Source: Agroathelia rolfsii
Taxonomy: Eukaryota; Basidiomycota; Agaricomycetes; Amylocorticiales; Amylocorticiaceae
Reading direction: 5' to 3'
NCBI GenBank assembly: GCA_018343915.1
Contig: JABRWF010000006.1
Span: 3,782,001 to 3,846,000, forward strand
Length of the DNA stretch: 64,000 nt
Shown: one piece after another, positions 46,942 to 60,000 of the stretch
Position numbering within the stretch: position 1 is the first letter of the stretch
Layout of the letters: every line of letters starts with the position of its first letter
Position numbers and translations under genes: made by a program
Notes under the pieces: model-generated
The model's database searches: none
Seen by the model: the letters and a program-made list of their open reading frames with translations, nothing else
Told to the model about the DNA's origin: nothing

Positions 46942-48964
46942 CTATTGTCGTCCCCTCATACCGTCCCACGAGGGGTCTACTACGTCGATCTCACCTTTTG
47001 TAGCGGCTCTCTTCATATCCATCCTTGTCTCCACAATACTCAACACGAGTGCCAACGTACAGGCAAATGCTGTCATGTATAAACTAGAAACATAACACTC
47101 GCGTCCTTGAAAGCATTGATGGGATGGTGCCAGCGACTCGGCACGGGGAAAAACAACGCCAGTCACCGAGCGTGCTATTGAGCTTAATTCTGTCTCGGGT
47201 GCAGCATGTGCATCCAGATTACGCCCAAATGCAAGCGAGAACAGATTGCCACCGATCAAAGGGGAAAGGGACATGACGCCCCAATTTTCTGACAAGTGAC
47301 CTACAATCACGAGCAAGGTGGTGTTATTAAGGGCGTATCACAAGATAGAGATGCACAAGATAATCTTACTCAACCCAAATGCGTCTATTGTAATCATAGG
47401 CATGGTGCCGAACATGGCACCATAGGAAAGACCCAAGAGAAAGCTCGCTTTCCAAAGCGAAGCTGCGTCTATTATGCTGATAGCGACAAGCTGAGAAATA
47501 ATGAACGATCCCGAGACAAGACATATACAAAATGTCCTTGGCAGGCGGTATTTCTCTTTCAATGCATCCGAGAGCAAGCCTGCCATAGATCGTCAGTTGG
47601 GTGCAAGTCACCTTTGAGGCAAAACTACCGATGAGAACACGACCCAAGAAGTTTCCGAAGCTGACCACAGAGACTTGAGTCGCTTGGGATTGCGCTGCGG
47701 CAGACTGGTCGTAGTTGGGATTGCCTTGAGAGTAGAGAGCTTGAGCAACTGAGCCTACGTTGTTGATCCCTAGAATTTATTGTAAACACAAACATCCAGG
47801 GCTGAGCATATCAATCTTACACATGAGACCGGTGCCCGATACTAGAAAGCTAGTTAGAGATAATCAAGCTGAAGAAAGATCACGACACATACGCATTGAC
47901 ATGGCCGTGAACAAGAGCCAGAAATCAGGCGAGACGAGAAGGCCCTTTCCGTGGATTTCTGATTGGTGCGAAGTCTTTGTTGTAGTGGTGCTCGCAATAC
48001 TTCTGGTGTTACTGGAACTGTGTGGGCGGGTCCTGTGTAAATGTTCATGAGACCTTACCCTCGTGGGACTTAGTTCCACCGAATTGTCATCGCCTTCGTC
48101 ATGAGCTACCAAGCTGGTCGAGATTTCGTCGTTTGTTGAATAAACATGCGAAGCGGGATGCGTATATCCTTCAGTGTTATCAGAAGAGGAAGCAAGGGGC
48201 CTGTATGCATGCTCGGCTTGGTTGATCTCGTCTCGTGGGGGCAAAGGAACGATGCGCACAAAGGCGAGCCCGACGAGCATGGGTAAGGATGTACCCAGTG
48301 CAAGTACAAGCAATAAAGAGGATGTATTCCCGGGGAATAACGTCTTGGCTATAGTTCCAAACACCAGTGCGGAAAGACCAAACCCAGATATGACAAGCCC
48401 TGTGGCAGTTGCCCTCTAGGAGTACGAAAATTAGTACTGGTAGTGACATCACAAGGAATTCAGGCCTGCCCTACGATCCGGAAAGCTCTTGGCGATAACA
48501 TTCACGGAAGATGTCAGACCTGCATTACCGCCGGCTCCAGTAAGGACGGCAGAGACCAGTAGAAACGCGAAGGCAGTTTGGGACAAAGTGGAGGTGCTAT
48601 CATGAAAGGTTTGACTGCCGAAGTCGTAAATATACTTTATTCCAGAGTAGCCTGCAAGAAGAAATAAAAATCCGCAAATGAAAAGCTTCTTGGGTCCGTC
48701 TGAGTCTGCAATCTTGCCCCAGATGGGGCCAGTCATGTATACGCCCACTGGTTTGTCGTTAATATTGTTGTCACCGCAAATGGTTCAAAATTATGTCACC
48801 ATTCCCTGCCAGCCCCACAATATTCAATTTGGTATGATTGATATTCAATCTTGATCCGAGCTGAGGACTATAAGCTAACAAGTGACGTGATAAACTTCAG
48901 CAAAGAAGGTTGCAATGCTGTGTATAACACGGATTTTTACCGGAGTAGACCTAAGTGACGACAT
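46942..48964 (-). CDS. major facilitator superfamily transporter, nodulin-like/MCH1 type
   Basis: Membrane transporter; fungal MCH1-type proteins are vacuolar or plasma-membrane carriers related to monocarboxylate transporters. The start at 48964 encodes MSSLRSTPVKIRVIHSIATF. Later exons carry the family pattern: SxLNINHTKLNIVGLAGN leading to GVYMTGPIWGKIADSDGPKK (a loop 2-3 signature), TGAGGNAGLTSSVNVIAKSFP, GLVISGFGLSALVFG, a long polar central loop rich in Ser/Thr/His (about 48290-47990), FLGRVLIGSFASKV, and GLLSDALKEKYRLPRTF. The C-terminal half has FGTMPMITIDAFGL and SENWGVMSLSPLIGGNLFSL. It ends DPSWDGMRGRQ at 46942. At least six introns are needed. Substrate cannot be told from sequence. 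Confidence 0.82.
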
Positions 48965-49538
48965 TATCGTGACGATCAGATAGAATACAAGTGTTTGAGG
49001 ATACGTATATTTACGTAGTTTGTCCCAGAGCTCAAGGATACAAAAACGGCAGCTAATAGTGTGGCTACTCGCCGACCGCTCATTAGGCCGGGTGCGATCG
49101 ACATGGTCGACGTGGAATGCGGTGACGCCGGTGAGCATTGCCGCCCGTCAAACGGTCGTCCGGAAAGGGCGGACCGGATCGGACACTTCTCAATTATGTC
49201 ACATTGTCACAAGGTTGGTTGTCACAGCTTGAAGCCACCACCGATTCACCGAAATTGTTGAATTTCCATTTGATTATTTTGTCTTGAGCATGCGCACAAG
49301 TATTACAGGAGCAATAACACAATACAAGTCCATATTAGCATACATTATACAGCTATTCCGTCACCAAATATCAAGGGTGGACCATGATTTTCTAGATATT
49401 CTCAGTACTTCCTGCCAGCAACAGCGTCAACATAGGCATATCGGGGGTCGGTCTACCAGCTTCTAGTGATAATAAATGCACTAATGAGCAATTACATAGA
49501 AAAACGTGAAAATTACAGAAAGCACTTACCTTATGGCC
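48965..49538. other. intergenic, with a probable 3'-UTR intron of the CHAT gene
   Basis: Just past the CHAT stop codon (minus strand) a GTAAGTGCTTTC donor follows GGCCATAAG, and a possible acceptor ATCACTAG lies near 49465. The same arrangement and flanking sequence recur after the stop of the second CHAT gene at 63.2 kb. The rest of the stretch shows no gene. Confidence 0.5.
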
Positions 49539-52500
49539 TCAGATTCCAAGATGTATGAATGGAACCCAAGCAAAGAAATTCTCCTCTCCAACTTTTTCTC
49601 TCAAACGTCCAACCGCTTCGTGAAGTGCGTATGCAGCCTCTCCATCATTTGTCCTCATCTTGCGCATCCTTAAATACTTGTAAAACTCCTCTGCGACAAT
49701 AGGTCCGTCTTGGTCTCTAATCGACCACATCGTCCCAATGACTGTGCGATACCCACTCATGAGCATACCAGCCGCAAGATGAGCCGCTTCTTCGGGTAGA
49801 TTCTTGTCACCTTTCGCCGTTTGGCAAGCGGAGAGGAACGCCAGCCTGGCATGAGGCAGTGCCTCTCGAGAAACAGTGCGAAGGCTGAGCGGACCGTCAT
49901 GAAGCATGAATGCGCTATCCATTGGACTTCCTTCCTGTTGGACGCCGTGACAAGCCAAGTGGATCCAGCTACGTTTTCTCATCTGATCCAGGACGGTGTC
50001 CCGGGACGCCGCGGCGTCATTCAGCCAAGTGAAGTGCTCGACGTCGAATTGAGCTTGAAGTCTGTTTGCCTCATCTTTGGTGCAGGGTAGTGGACTCTGA
50101 CTAGGTGTAGATGGTTGGGAAATAACGGCAAGCCCACGAAAGTCCTGTGATTCAATACCTTGTTTACGCTTCAATAATGTAGACAGACTAGGAGTGTATG
50201 ACGAGATGGCATATCTATAGGTCCTAAAATCTGACATAGAGTCATCTTGAGTATAGTATCCTGCAGCGTGTAGGGGTAGAAAGGCTAGTGGGCCTGTAGT
50301 GCACCATGTGATATGCGGTAATATACAATTAGGGGGTAAAGACTGTGTGACGATGTGGATTAATCATAGGGTAAAGGGAAAAGAAAAGAAAAGAAAAGAA
50401 AAAGAGGGAAAAAAAAAACATACGGTATATCCGAGAGCCTGAAAGATCGGGCTGACTATGTCAGTCCAGAGCATCTGGAAAACGCGCGACATCCAGCCAG
50501 GACGCGAGAAAATAGTAGGAATAGAGGCGCGGTTATCGTCTGAGAATGAGATAAAATCAAGTAGCAACTGTTCTTCTTCGTTGTCAGCGAAATGAAAGTC
50601 TTCAGGTGTTTCTTCACCTAGAAGACCAGAAGTAGTGCAACGAGCACCTCTTCCGGTCAATGCACGAGTGAAGATATGATGGGCTTTGGCAATCTTATCT
50701 AGAGACGCGGACTGCAAATGGACATGTCCTAACTTGGGATTGGGGGATCCGTTTACATTATGGAGAATAATCGCATCGCATCGATGACTTTCAACATTGA
50801 TAACAACCACAGGGCCAAGTATGGCGGCGGATGTAAGCGTTGATAATGTCGGGGGTTGAAGAAAGTATTCGTATCCAGAACATTGACGGACCATTACTAT
50901 CAGGTCTTCCCACTCTTGAGCAAGTCGTCTATGTTCTTGTGCACCTGTCTCCCGATCTTTGGAAGGGACGGTAAGGTTAGAGGAAGATAAGATATCAAGA
51001 TTCATTCCTATTGTCTCAAGCGAGCGTGAGACATTCTTTATACGAGTAGCAAGTTCAGGATGGTCACGTTCTAGATCGTCCACTGGAGTACGAAGATTAA
51101 GCATTTGACTCCATACAATGGAACGGCCTTGCTCAAGCCACTCAAGGGCAAGGTCAGGACGGCCAGAGGGGCAGGCGATGGAAGCTGCAATATTGACAGA
51201 ATTGCCAATAGAGGAGATGTCTTGATATCGAAGGCTAATAGAGTTACCCAGCCAGACAATACGTGGGATGAGTTCCATGATAACACGACCTGCAGGTAAC
51301 AAGGACAGATGAGGATCGGATGGGGGGAGAAGGGGATTTAGAGCAAGTGATGCCCATCTACGTGCTGAGTGTAGGCGAATATGAGGGGATCCGGATAATG
51401 ATGAAGCGGAAGCTGAATAGGCAGAGATAGCATTTGATGTCGAAAGTATAGTTGAATCGAGTAGTGAACAAATTTCCCAGGTTATTTAAATAACCGGTTT
51501 TAACGGCATGGCCGTTAGGAGTGAGATCGACAGCCTGCTGTAGCAAATGAATTGCCTGGTCGATATCTGCCACTTCACCAAATCGTTCAAATCGGCTTTC
51601 AAGCGAGTTCCCCAGATTATTCAAACAGCCGGGTTTCTCCGCATTAGCATCAGGAGTGAGATTAACAGCCCGCTGCTGCACATAGATTGCCTGGTTAATA
51701 TCTGCTACTTTGCCAGATTGTCCAAATCTGCTTCGAAACAAAATCCCCAGATTACTCAAGGAACTGGGTTTGCTGGCATGGCCGGTGGGAGTGAGATCAA
51801 CAGCCTGCTGCAGCACATGAATTGCCTGGTCGATATCTGCCGCTTCATTGGATCGTTCAAATCGACGTCCGAGCAGCATCCCCAGATTACTCAAACAACC
51901 GGGTTTTTGGGGATGGTCATGAGGAGTGAGATCGACAGCTTGCTGCTGAACATAAATTGCTTGGTTGATATCTGCCACTTCGCCAAACCGTCCGAATCGG
52001 CTTTCGAACGAATTCCCTAGGTTATTCAAGTATATGACTTTATTAGCATGAACATTAGAAGTAAGATCGACAGCCTGCTGCTGAGCATGAATCGCGTGGT
52101 CGATATCTGCTGCTTCGCCGAACCGTCGAAATCGGCTTCGAAGCGAATTCCCTAGGTTATTCAAACAACTGGGTTTGTCTGCATGATTGTTAGGAGTGAG
52201 ATTGAAAGCCTGCTGCAGCACATGAATTGCCCGGTCAATATCTGCCACTTTTCCGAATCGTCGAAATCGGCTTCCGAGCGAGTTTCCTAGGTCATTCAAA
52301 TAAGCAGATTTGTTGGCATGGCTGTTCGGCGTGAGATCGACAGCCTGCTGGAGCACATGAATTGCTTGGTCAATATCTCCGACCTCACCAAATCTTCCAA
52401 ATCGGCTTTCAAATGAATTTCCCAGGTTGTTCAAACAATTGGGTTTGTCAGGGTGGCCGTCAGGAATGAGATCGATAGCCTGTTGCTGCACATGAATTGC

Positions 52501-53385
52501 CTTTTCAATATCTGCTACTTCACCATAGCGTCCGAATCTGCTTTGAAGCGAATTCCCCAGATTATTCAAATACACGGGCTTGTTGGCGTTGCCGCTAGGA
52601 GTGAGATCGACAGCCTGCTGTTTCACATGGATTGCCCGGTCGATATCTTCCGCTTGGCTAAATTGTCGAAATCGGCTTTGAAACGAATTCCCCAAATTAT
52701 TCAAGCAACTGGGCTTGACGTCATGATTGTTAGGAGTGAGATCAGCGGCCTGCTGCAGCACGTGAATTGCCTGGTCAATATCTGCTACCTTGCCAAATAA
52801 TCTAAATCGCATTTGGAATGAACTTCCCAGATTATTCAAATAACCAGGTTTTTCAGGATGGCTGTTAGGAGTAAGATCAGCAGCCTGCTGCAGCGCCTGA
52901 ATTGCCCGGTCAATATCTGCCACTTCACCCGATTGTTCGGATTGCGTATAAAACAATCTTCCTAGACTACCCAAGTAACCGTGCTTTGAGGCATCGTTGA
53001 CGTGTGTATGCTTGACGGCTTGTTTTAGGAATGAGAGTGCTATCTCAATATCAATCACCTGCCCCAATCGATTGAATCGAATCCCTAAGAAATCTCCCAG
53101 CAAGCTCAGGTATCTAGGGTCAATAAATGTATCTTCCGGCGTTAGCTCGACGGCGTGTTGCTGTAAAGTGATTGCCTCTTCCAAGTCTTCCAGGTCACCA
53201 GTGTGTTTGAATCTTGCTACAAGAGACACGGCTAAGCTGCTCAGGGAGTTTTGCTTCTGGCTGCCATCCTTTGGCATCAAGGTGACGATTTCTCTTTCAA
53301 AGATGATTGTCATATTTAGGTCGTCTATATTTCCTTGTTCTTGGTACTTGTTCCAGAATTCCATGGCCTGCTCCCGTGCAATCAT
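49539..53385 (-). CDS. TPR-repeat/CHAT-domain protein, apparently frameshifted
   Basis: CHAT domains are caspase-fold peptidases; TPR-CHAT proteins are abundant in Agaricomycetes and have been linked to programmed cell death in other systems. The N-terminal exon (53385 to about 51440) encodes roughly 14 repeats of 45 residues of the type ADIDQAIHVLQQAVDLTP...LNNLGNSFxSRFxRFG, eleven of them very similar. After the repeats the frame must shift by one base at about 51440 to continue with NAISAYSASASSL and RRWASLALNPLLPPSD; no intron explains it. The middle exon (to 50424) has LEWLEQGRSIVWSQ. An intron (50423-50343) leads to the CHAT exon with WCTTGPLAFLPLHAAG, catalytic His in HLACHG and Cys in FLSACQTAKG, ending FIHLGI at 49539. 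A likely upstream exon (about 53505-53453) encodes GSDYPDGSVLASIFDN, so the true start may lie beyond 53385. Confidence 0.8.
51480..53060 (-). repeat. 135-bp tandem repeat array inside the CHAT gene
   Basis: Anchor sequences such as CTGGT(C/T)(G/A)ATATCTGC recur at exact 135-bp steps (for example 51556, 51691 and 51826). About eleven well-preserved units are visible, with more diverged ones at the far (N-terminal) end. Each encodes one 45-residue TPR-like unit. Such arrays can lose or gain units by recombination. Confidence 0.9.
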
Positions 53386-56300
53386 AATTTCTGTTTGTAT
53401 TTGAGTTCGTTAGCTCATGATGCAAACAACATTCAATTCCTCACCTATCATCCAGTTGTCAAATATGCTGGCCAGCACTGATCCATCGGGATAGTCGCTA
53501 CCCTGTACATCACCAGGAGTCCCCAGGATGGTTTCATATTACCAATGTAAACTGTATGTCGAGCTACACCATCAGATGAAAAATAGTTACACGCACCAAT
53601 GATTCATTATTATGATCCATGTTTACAGTCTTACAAAGCAACGAAGTGTGGGTTGAGAGAGACCAACTGTTCTACCGTCTTGATATGATGAAGCCTAGTA
53701 TTTATATTACTGGATAAGTGGTATAGTAATGGTAGTAATATTACAGCTCCTACCGTCCTGTTTGAGACGCGAATGCAGCACCAGTACTGCCCTGAATGCC
53801 TATTTCACAGCCTAGGCGATACAAAGTAAACTTCTTCTGTACATAACAGAGTTACTGAACGCTATTGCTGTAACAATAAATCCAACAAGGCAGCAGATAC
53901 TAACTGATGCGGTACTGATGGTGGTGCCATCGTGGCTTGAGGTATGCCGTGCCTAGTGATCAAATTTGATCATCTTTGGCCCTGGCCCATGTGCTGGCTG
54001 CGCCAAGAGAAATCGTATAGTGCGGGTGGGGCAGAAGTACATAGCGCTTTCCGAGTCGGGCCAGTAGTACCTATGGACAGGTCGAGGTGAGCGACGATGG
54101 GCCTCGCCGCCTCATCTTTTGCGGTCTATCACCAGGTGATTGATATACTAGTCATCTGAATGAGAGGCATATGCTCGTCTTGTGCCTTACGTATGGGGTG
54201 CTCTCAATACTCATACTCATTTCGGCACGCATTATGAATGTGATAATTCCCAGGAATGACATTTATTGGTAGAGAAACTTTTACATACATCAGCGACGGA
54301 AAGAGAGAGAAACGAGCAGGGAAAGGGAAGTGGTGTGTCTGGTGTGCCGAAAGATGCGATGGATGGTTCTGAATTAGTAATAATGCTTAAGGATATAGAA
54401 TAAGGGCCCGAGAAAGAAAGGAGAGGGCAGAAGACGCCTAAGAAAAGAATGTAGTGGGTGGGTGAAAACGAACGAGCGTCGGTTACGTGTTACGGCGTGC
54501 TGGCAGTTCTCTGCAAGAGAATGTGCAGCTGCCAGCACCGGCGCGCGGGCCGAATTTGCGTCCCTCTAAAATTCTTGGCGCAAAGCATGCAAACTCCAGT
54601 GTAGTGATCATAGCACTCGCCATCAGTGATCATGGGTGCATCATCAATCATCAGCATACACCCAACTATGCTTCTCTTCGTATACACAGCACCGCCATCT
54701 GACTCTATGACCGTTGGACAGCGTTCCTGTTGCTCATCTTACGAAACCACCTTCTCAGTGCGCGGAGCCCACGAATGAATAGCCTTTCCATGCGTGGGAT
54801 CTGTAAACAGCTGCTCCTGTATTTGTACAGCCTTCTGCCTAAGTAAATGCGCTTGCTCTGCGGCTGGGGACATGGCTACTTGGACTGAATAGCGGGCTTC
54901 CTCACCCCTTTGCTCGCGCTAGTTACTCTTAGGATGTACTGGTACGCGGCACAGACCCCTCTAAGTGCATGTCTGTTTCTACATAGGTAGGTGTTTGAAG
55001 CCACTGGTCACCGTTGACATGTAATTGATTTTTTTTTTTAGTCTCTACCCATGCGAATTACCATTAATACGGTCATCGTCGCTACTACTCTTTCTCCACC
55101 AGGGAGATCTCGTCGGCATTGTCTTGAGTCTGCTCATCAGCTCACATCATATCAGTAGTTTCTCGAACATGTACTGCCCTGGTTGAGGCCGACGGCGCCA
55201 GGTCTATCATGATTAAGCCCTCGGCTATCTTTGATTGTCTGTGCAATAGCTGTATCGATGTTACTCACTATTTTCAGTAGCAATTCAAACGCCTTCTATG
55301 AAAAAAGGTGTTATCTCAGCACTACATGGTGTCTTTGTGGTCTATGGCCGCAGCAGACACATTAAGCCAACTACCCTTCTCTTACGCTGCCTAACATTAG
55401 CGTTATTTGTCGCGCTCCAGATTCATTTTTTTCCCGCTTACTACTCCCTTCGTCGATGGCCCCGGTTGAATCCAGGTTATACAAGATCGTCGGATCAGCT
55501 GACAGATTGCATCACTGTACACATGCCCTCAGCAGCTACTATCTCCCCATATAACTGAGCCACCACTCAATCACGGCCGGGGGATGTCACTGTGGATGAT
55601 CCAACTTACAAAAAGGAGTAAACGGCAAGATAGTGAACCCAGTTGTTCCTTGTTGTTCACCTTTCCTTTCTAATGACGCATCTAGCCGTGATTGGGCAGT
55701 GCAAGGCGCATTCGTCCGTTCACCCTTTTTTCGTCGAAGTCCTCAGGTATGCCCCAAAGATTGCTGTGGAAAATGGCGGATGGTGCATCATTATGAATTC
55801 AACCTGCCTTCATTGTCATTTTGTTAGCTACCGCAATCGCTAAGCGCCTTGGTTCCCATTACTAATGCTACTCTCATCCCTATTAATGTATATTTGATTC
55901 CATAAATATCTATTTCATCTTTTATCTTAGATATACTAATCTAGTCATGACATGAATAATGGACAGGTTCTCCTTCTATAACAGATTACCCTTTGTGGTT
56001 ACAAGATCGCTAGTGCGACACTCCTGGCATATGCTTCTTTCCTTATTCAATACTCTGCCTATGCTACCTTACCTGTCACCCATGCAATCTTCATCCTAAT
56101 ATATTTTCCGTGTTCAATTTTGTACTCCCTGAGTCATTGTATAATGGCACCAACCTTTATGCATGAACACATACTGCTTTACATGGACGTTAGCACGAAT
56201 CTTTGGATTGTCGACCTTGAGGAAGAGAGACGAGTGTGTCAAAGTTATATGGCAATATCTAGGCAGTAACCCGAAAGAACTAGTGTTGACTAAACGAAAA

Positions 56301-57034
56301 TTAAATAACCAGCTTATTGCATTTCGTCGATCGAATTCAACAACATTAATTAATCAGTTTCGATTGTAACTATAGTCTAAGTTACTGTATTATCAATATG
56401 TACCTGTAGCATATAAGGGGTTGTCGTGCCGGGTGTGTCAGGTGGTTGAGTGGATCACCACCGAGATAAAAATGACTACCGGTAACAGAGTGAGTCAAAT
56501 TCCTTGGGCACATGAGATAGACCGCCTTGGCATTATCAACACACCCCTGGGTACATCACCTGAGTAAAATAGACCAAAATCTATGTCCTAATTGTTTAGT
56601 TATATTATTTTGGTTACGATCTGAGCTCGAGCCACCGATAGCCCCTACCATACATGAGACAAGACTGCGTCTCCTGAGAAGTAATCCTATCTCACCCAAC
56701 TATCGACGAAAGGGTTTGTGAGGAGATGATGCTATCAGTCTTGGTGAAGTGCACCGCTAAATGCGCAATATGATGCATAATCAGTATTTGGAGGGCAGCC
56801 TCTTGCCACGAGCTTAATCATGACAGATCAGGCTAGGGCGATTTACTCGTTAAACCCTGAGGTATTGATTGTAAAGAAGCCAAGTTGTTATACACCCAGA
56901 TCATGAAATGTCGAGGCAAACATAACGAAACATCCTTGATGATCGTAGGAACCTAATCTGCGCGGACGATATCATCATGGAGGCGTTTCAAGTGGCAAAC
57001 ATGACAGCTACAAGAGCGAAAAAGAAGTGCTCTG
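53386..57034. other. intergenic, repeat-bearing
   Basis: Apart from the likely 5' exon of the CHAT gene at about 53453-53505 and the repeat copy at 53971-54600, nothing coding is recognised. The frames at 55298-55558 and 56163-56369 are short and motif-free. The sequence is AT-rich and appears transposon-derived in part. Confidence 0.5.
53971..54600 (+). repeat. dispersed repeat family, copy B
   Basis: Matches copy A (6334-6775) in the same orientation: CATCTTTGGCCCTGGC, CATAGCGCTTTCCGAG, then GTGAGC/CGATGGGC blocks, GTGGGTGGGTGAAAA, and the inverted pair GTGCTGGCAG ... TGCCAGCACCGGC followed by GCGCAAAGCATGC. It is about 190 bp longer than copy A, because of extra sequence in the middle (about 54230-54420). 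Confidence 0.6.
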
Positions 57035-60000
57035 TTAAGGGGCAGCATGAACGAAAAAACTAGACGGGCGCCTAAAAAAAGGGGTTAGATGAGAGCGACA
57101 AGATAACGCCGGCCTCAGTATGACAAATGTCGCCAACACAAGAGGGAAAAGCATAGGAACAATGCTGAATCTATCAGATAAGTGGATGAGTCTGAACGGA
57201 TCGCCACCAATGGCCTCAAGAAAGATTAATTCCGTAACGGTTTGCCAGCCAGAGACGGCGATAAGATTCATGGGCACCTCGACATTGACCTCGTGCATCG
57301 ACTTGAACAACACGCCCTGGCTGCCGACTACACTGTCAAAGATCCCGGCGTTATTGGTGTCAATGATGACATTGGGGCCAATGAACTTCTCGTACAAGCC
57401 GGTCTTCGGAACCTTGGCGATCTCCATGTAATACAACCTTCAGTAGAAGCCCTAAATCGAGCTGTAAATTGGGGACGACCAAATCCACAGAAGAAATGTC
57501 ATAATTGTAATGGTCTAGATTAGCAAGAACATAACAAAAAATCAGAAATTTCAGCTCACAAGGCAACATGCTTGGGGCGCCCTTCAGTAGCAACGCCTTT
57601 AATGTGGCGACAGATAGCTATGCTCGGCCACATGCTAGGGGGAATGGTGCTCGATAGGGTGGCATCGTCGACGAAACATAGCTTAATGAGGATAGGCTAA
57701 ATTTTCCGGGAATCTCAGAGTAATGCTCATTGGTGGGCGGTGAGTTGAAGGTGGTTGCATCAGATGAAGCTAGTAGCTGGTAGGCAACCAACCTACGACA
57801 GTGGGGAAGAGTTCAAGACATTAAGGACTCTTATGTGGGTACCCTTGAGCTTGACATACCATTGACTACTCGTACCAGTCCAGATATCGGACATGTCACT
57901 TTGTTCGATCTTGAAATTCTCAGCCTTGGACTCTGCAGTATATAAGAGAGGTACAAATATACACTGACTAATGAGAAGAATGCTCAAAGTGTCCAAGAAA
58001 GTCCTTTACATAGCGTCCGTAGATATCCTTATGATCGATAGGCTCACTGGACCTGGCATCAATTTGAGATATTCGTCAAGATGCTTCATATAGCCTATCG
58101 TCCAAGCCACCCAAGTTCCATCATCTATCATAAACACGCCATAGGCCTTCATCTCCAAACGGGTACATAACTCACCCCGTGAGCCGCCATCACCAAAGCC
58201 TATCACGATGATGAACTTGTCGCGGTCAATGGGAATATCAGGTTATGGATAGACCCTCAAACGTCTCTTGAGACTCGCGGATAGAAAACTCATGGCGGGG
58301 GCTGGTGGGGGAGAAGGACCTCAAAGATGATCTAAAGCGCATGCGCCCTGCATCTGTACCTTGAAGTTGGCAGAATTGTCATGAGCGATTGCGCGACGTC
58401 AGGGGGCTATATTCTTGCTAAAGTTGAGACTGATGTTGGCCGTAATATCGGCCAGATTTGGCAAGCTACCCATCCCACCGTTCAGATTGGCCTAGAAATA
58501 TGCTCAACTTGAGCAACGCTGAAAAGTAGAGGGTGCGTCGGGCTAAAAATCTTGAAGGCTATCTCCTCGATGGAGAAGCTGCAAATCGCGTGATTTTTAA
58601 CTCTTCATCTCACTCATGAGACCCACGCCACGTCTATATCTGTCGTGAGGAAAATCAGCTGAGAAGAGTCACATAAAGAGGTAGAACGACATACCGCTAG
58701 TCAAGCACAAGTACTTTCCCGAGATTTCAAAGCCCCTATCGTCAAACAGTGTTTGAGGAGACATCTCGCATTTGGAGTAAAGACTGTCGGTGCAAAAGCA
58801 ACGGTAATTTAGATAGATAAAGAGAGCACTGTAAGATGACCCGGATCAGATGGGTAGTCAAGTGTGTGCTGGCCTTCTTGTGCTTAACGGCGCCAAGGAG
58901 ATGAAGTGGATTCATCAACATGATACAATAGAAAGGCTCAGAATTATCATCGAGATCATCGACCTTGATATCATTCTTGGCGATAGAGCGAAGTGAAAGA
59001 TGTATTCGGGATTCACACCGAGGGCAGGGCAGAATTCATCGACAACAACATTGAGATCTTGTTCATACCCCTGGCGGAAGGGAATTTCAGCGAGCATGAA
59101 ACCTGTGTCGCTGACGATCTGGAAGATCAATTGATAGTACTCGATTGTTGCTCTGGTGCATCAAGAGGTGGCGATGGAGAGCTAAGGGTCACTAGATAGG
59201 AGTGCCTTGGTAGTCTCAACACCGACAGAGACCTTATCAATACCGGTGAGGAGAGCGCTCTTGTCCTTGGCCTCAATATAACAATCTTATGCAGAATATT
59301 AAGGTGGATAATTGTCAGGTCGCTGCCGTACTCGGACTCTTTGCCAATCATGCACTTGAGACTTGGGGCAGCTTGGTTGCGACGTCAAACACCTACCTCT
59401 GGCAACGGATCCAGTGGTGAAGGGCAAAAGGCATCCTCATAGAGGGCCTTAACTGGGTTCTTGTACTTGCTGGTAGCCTCGAGCTAGACCTTGACTACAC
59501 TATCAAACTTGAAAACGCTGACCTGAATCTTTAAGATGTTGACAGACCTTGAAATTTTCTTGCTGTTTGCTGTCTCCTTGAAACAGACTTGCAACTTGCG
59601 AACATTCTCACAATTAACCTCGGAGTACGTAATATTGCCTTCTTCAATGACCTTAGCATATGGCGCGGTAGGAAGTGTAACTAAAGGTGCCCCGGTTATG
59701 AGAAATAGAATCGAGAAAATTTTACGCACAATCTCTGTGGGCAGTTATCTAAGAACCATCTTGGTGTTTTTGACGAGATGCTAGCCGAGTTCCTTGGCTA
59801 GTTCGTACCTGTCATTGCGAATGGGATTGGCCTAATTGGTGTAGTGCCCCATGTATGTGATCGGGTCCTAAACTACATGATCGAAGAGGCGTAGGTAGCG
59901 GGTAGTGGCCTCGTAGTCGATGTTAGTAAGAAAAGTGGAGGTGAGGCCGTATGACATCAGCAAACTATCTTCGCACCCCTAGTCTCATTAGGGATCACCT

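Noticed and set aside
51547..52800. Plus-strand frames of 115-157 codons
   Set aside because: They are antisense readings of the 135-bp TPR-coding repeats.
56420..56740. A second SINE-like or tRNA-like block
   Set aside because: There is a stretch of higher GC but no convincing A/B box pair and no match to other repeats in the window.
57120..57523. Plus-strand frames of 93-103 codons
   Set aside because: They are antisense to the better-supported MaoC-like piece of the FAS beta relic on the minus strand.
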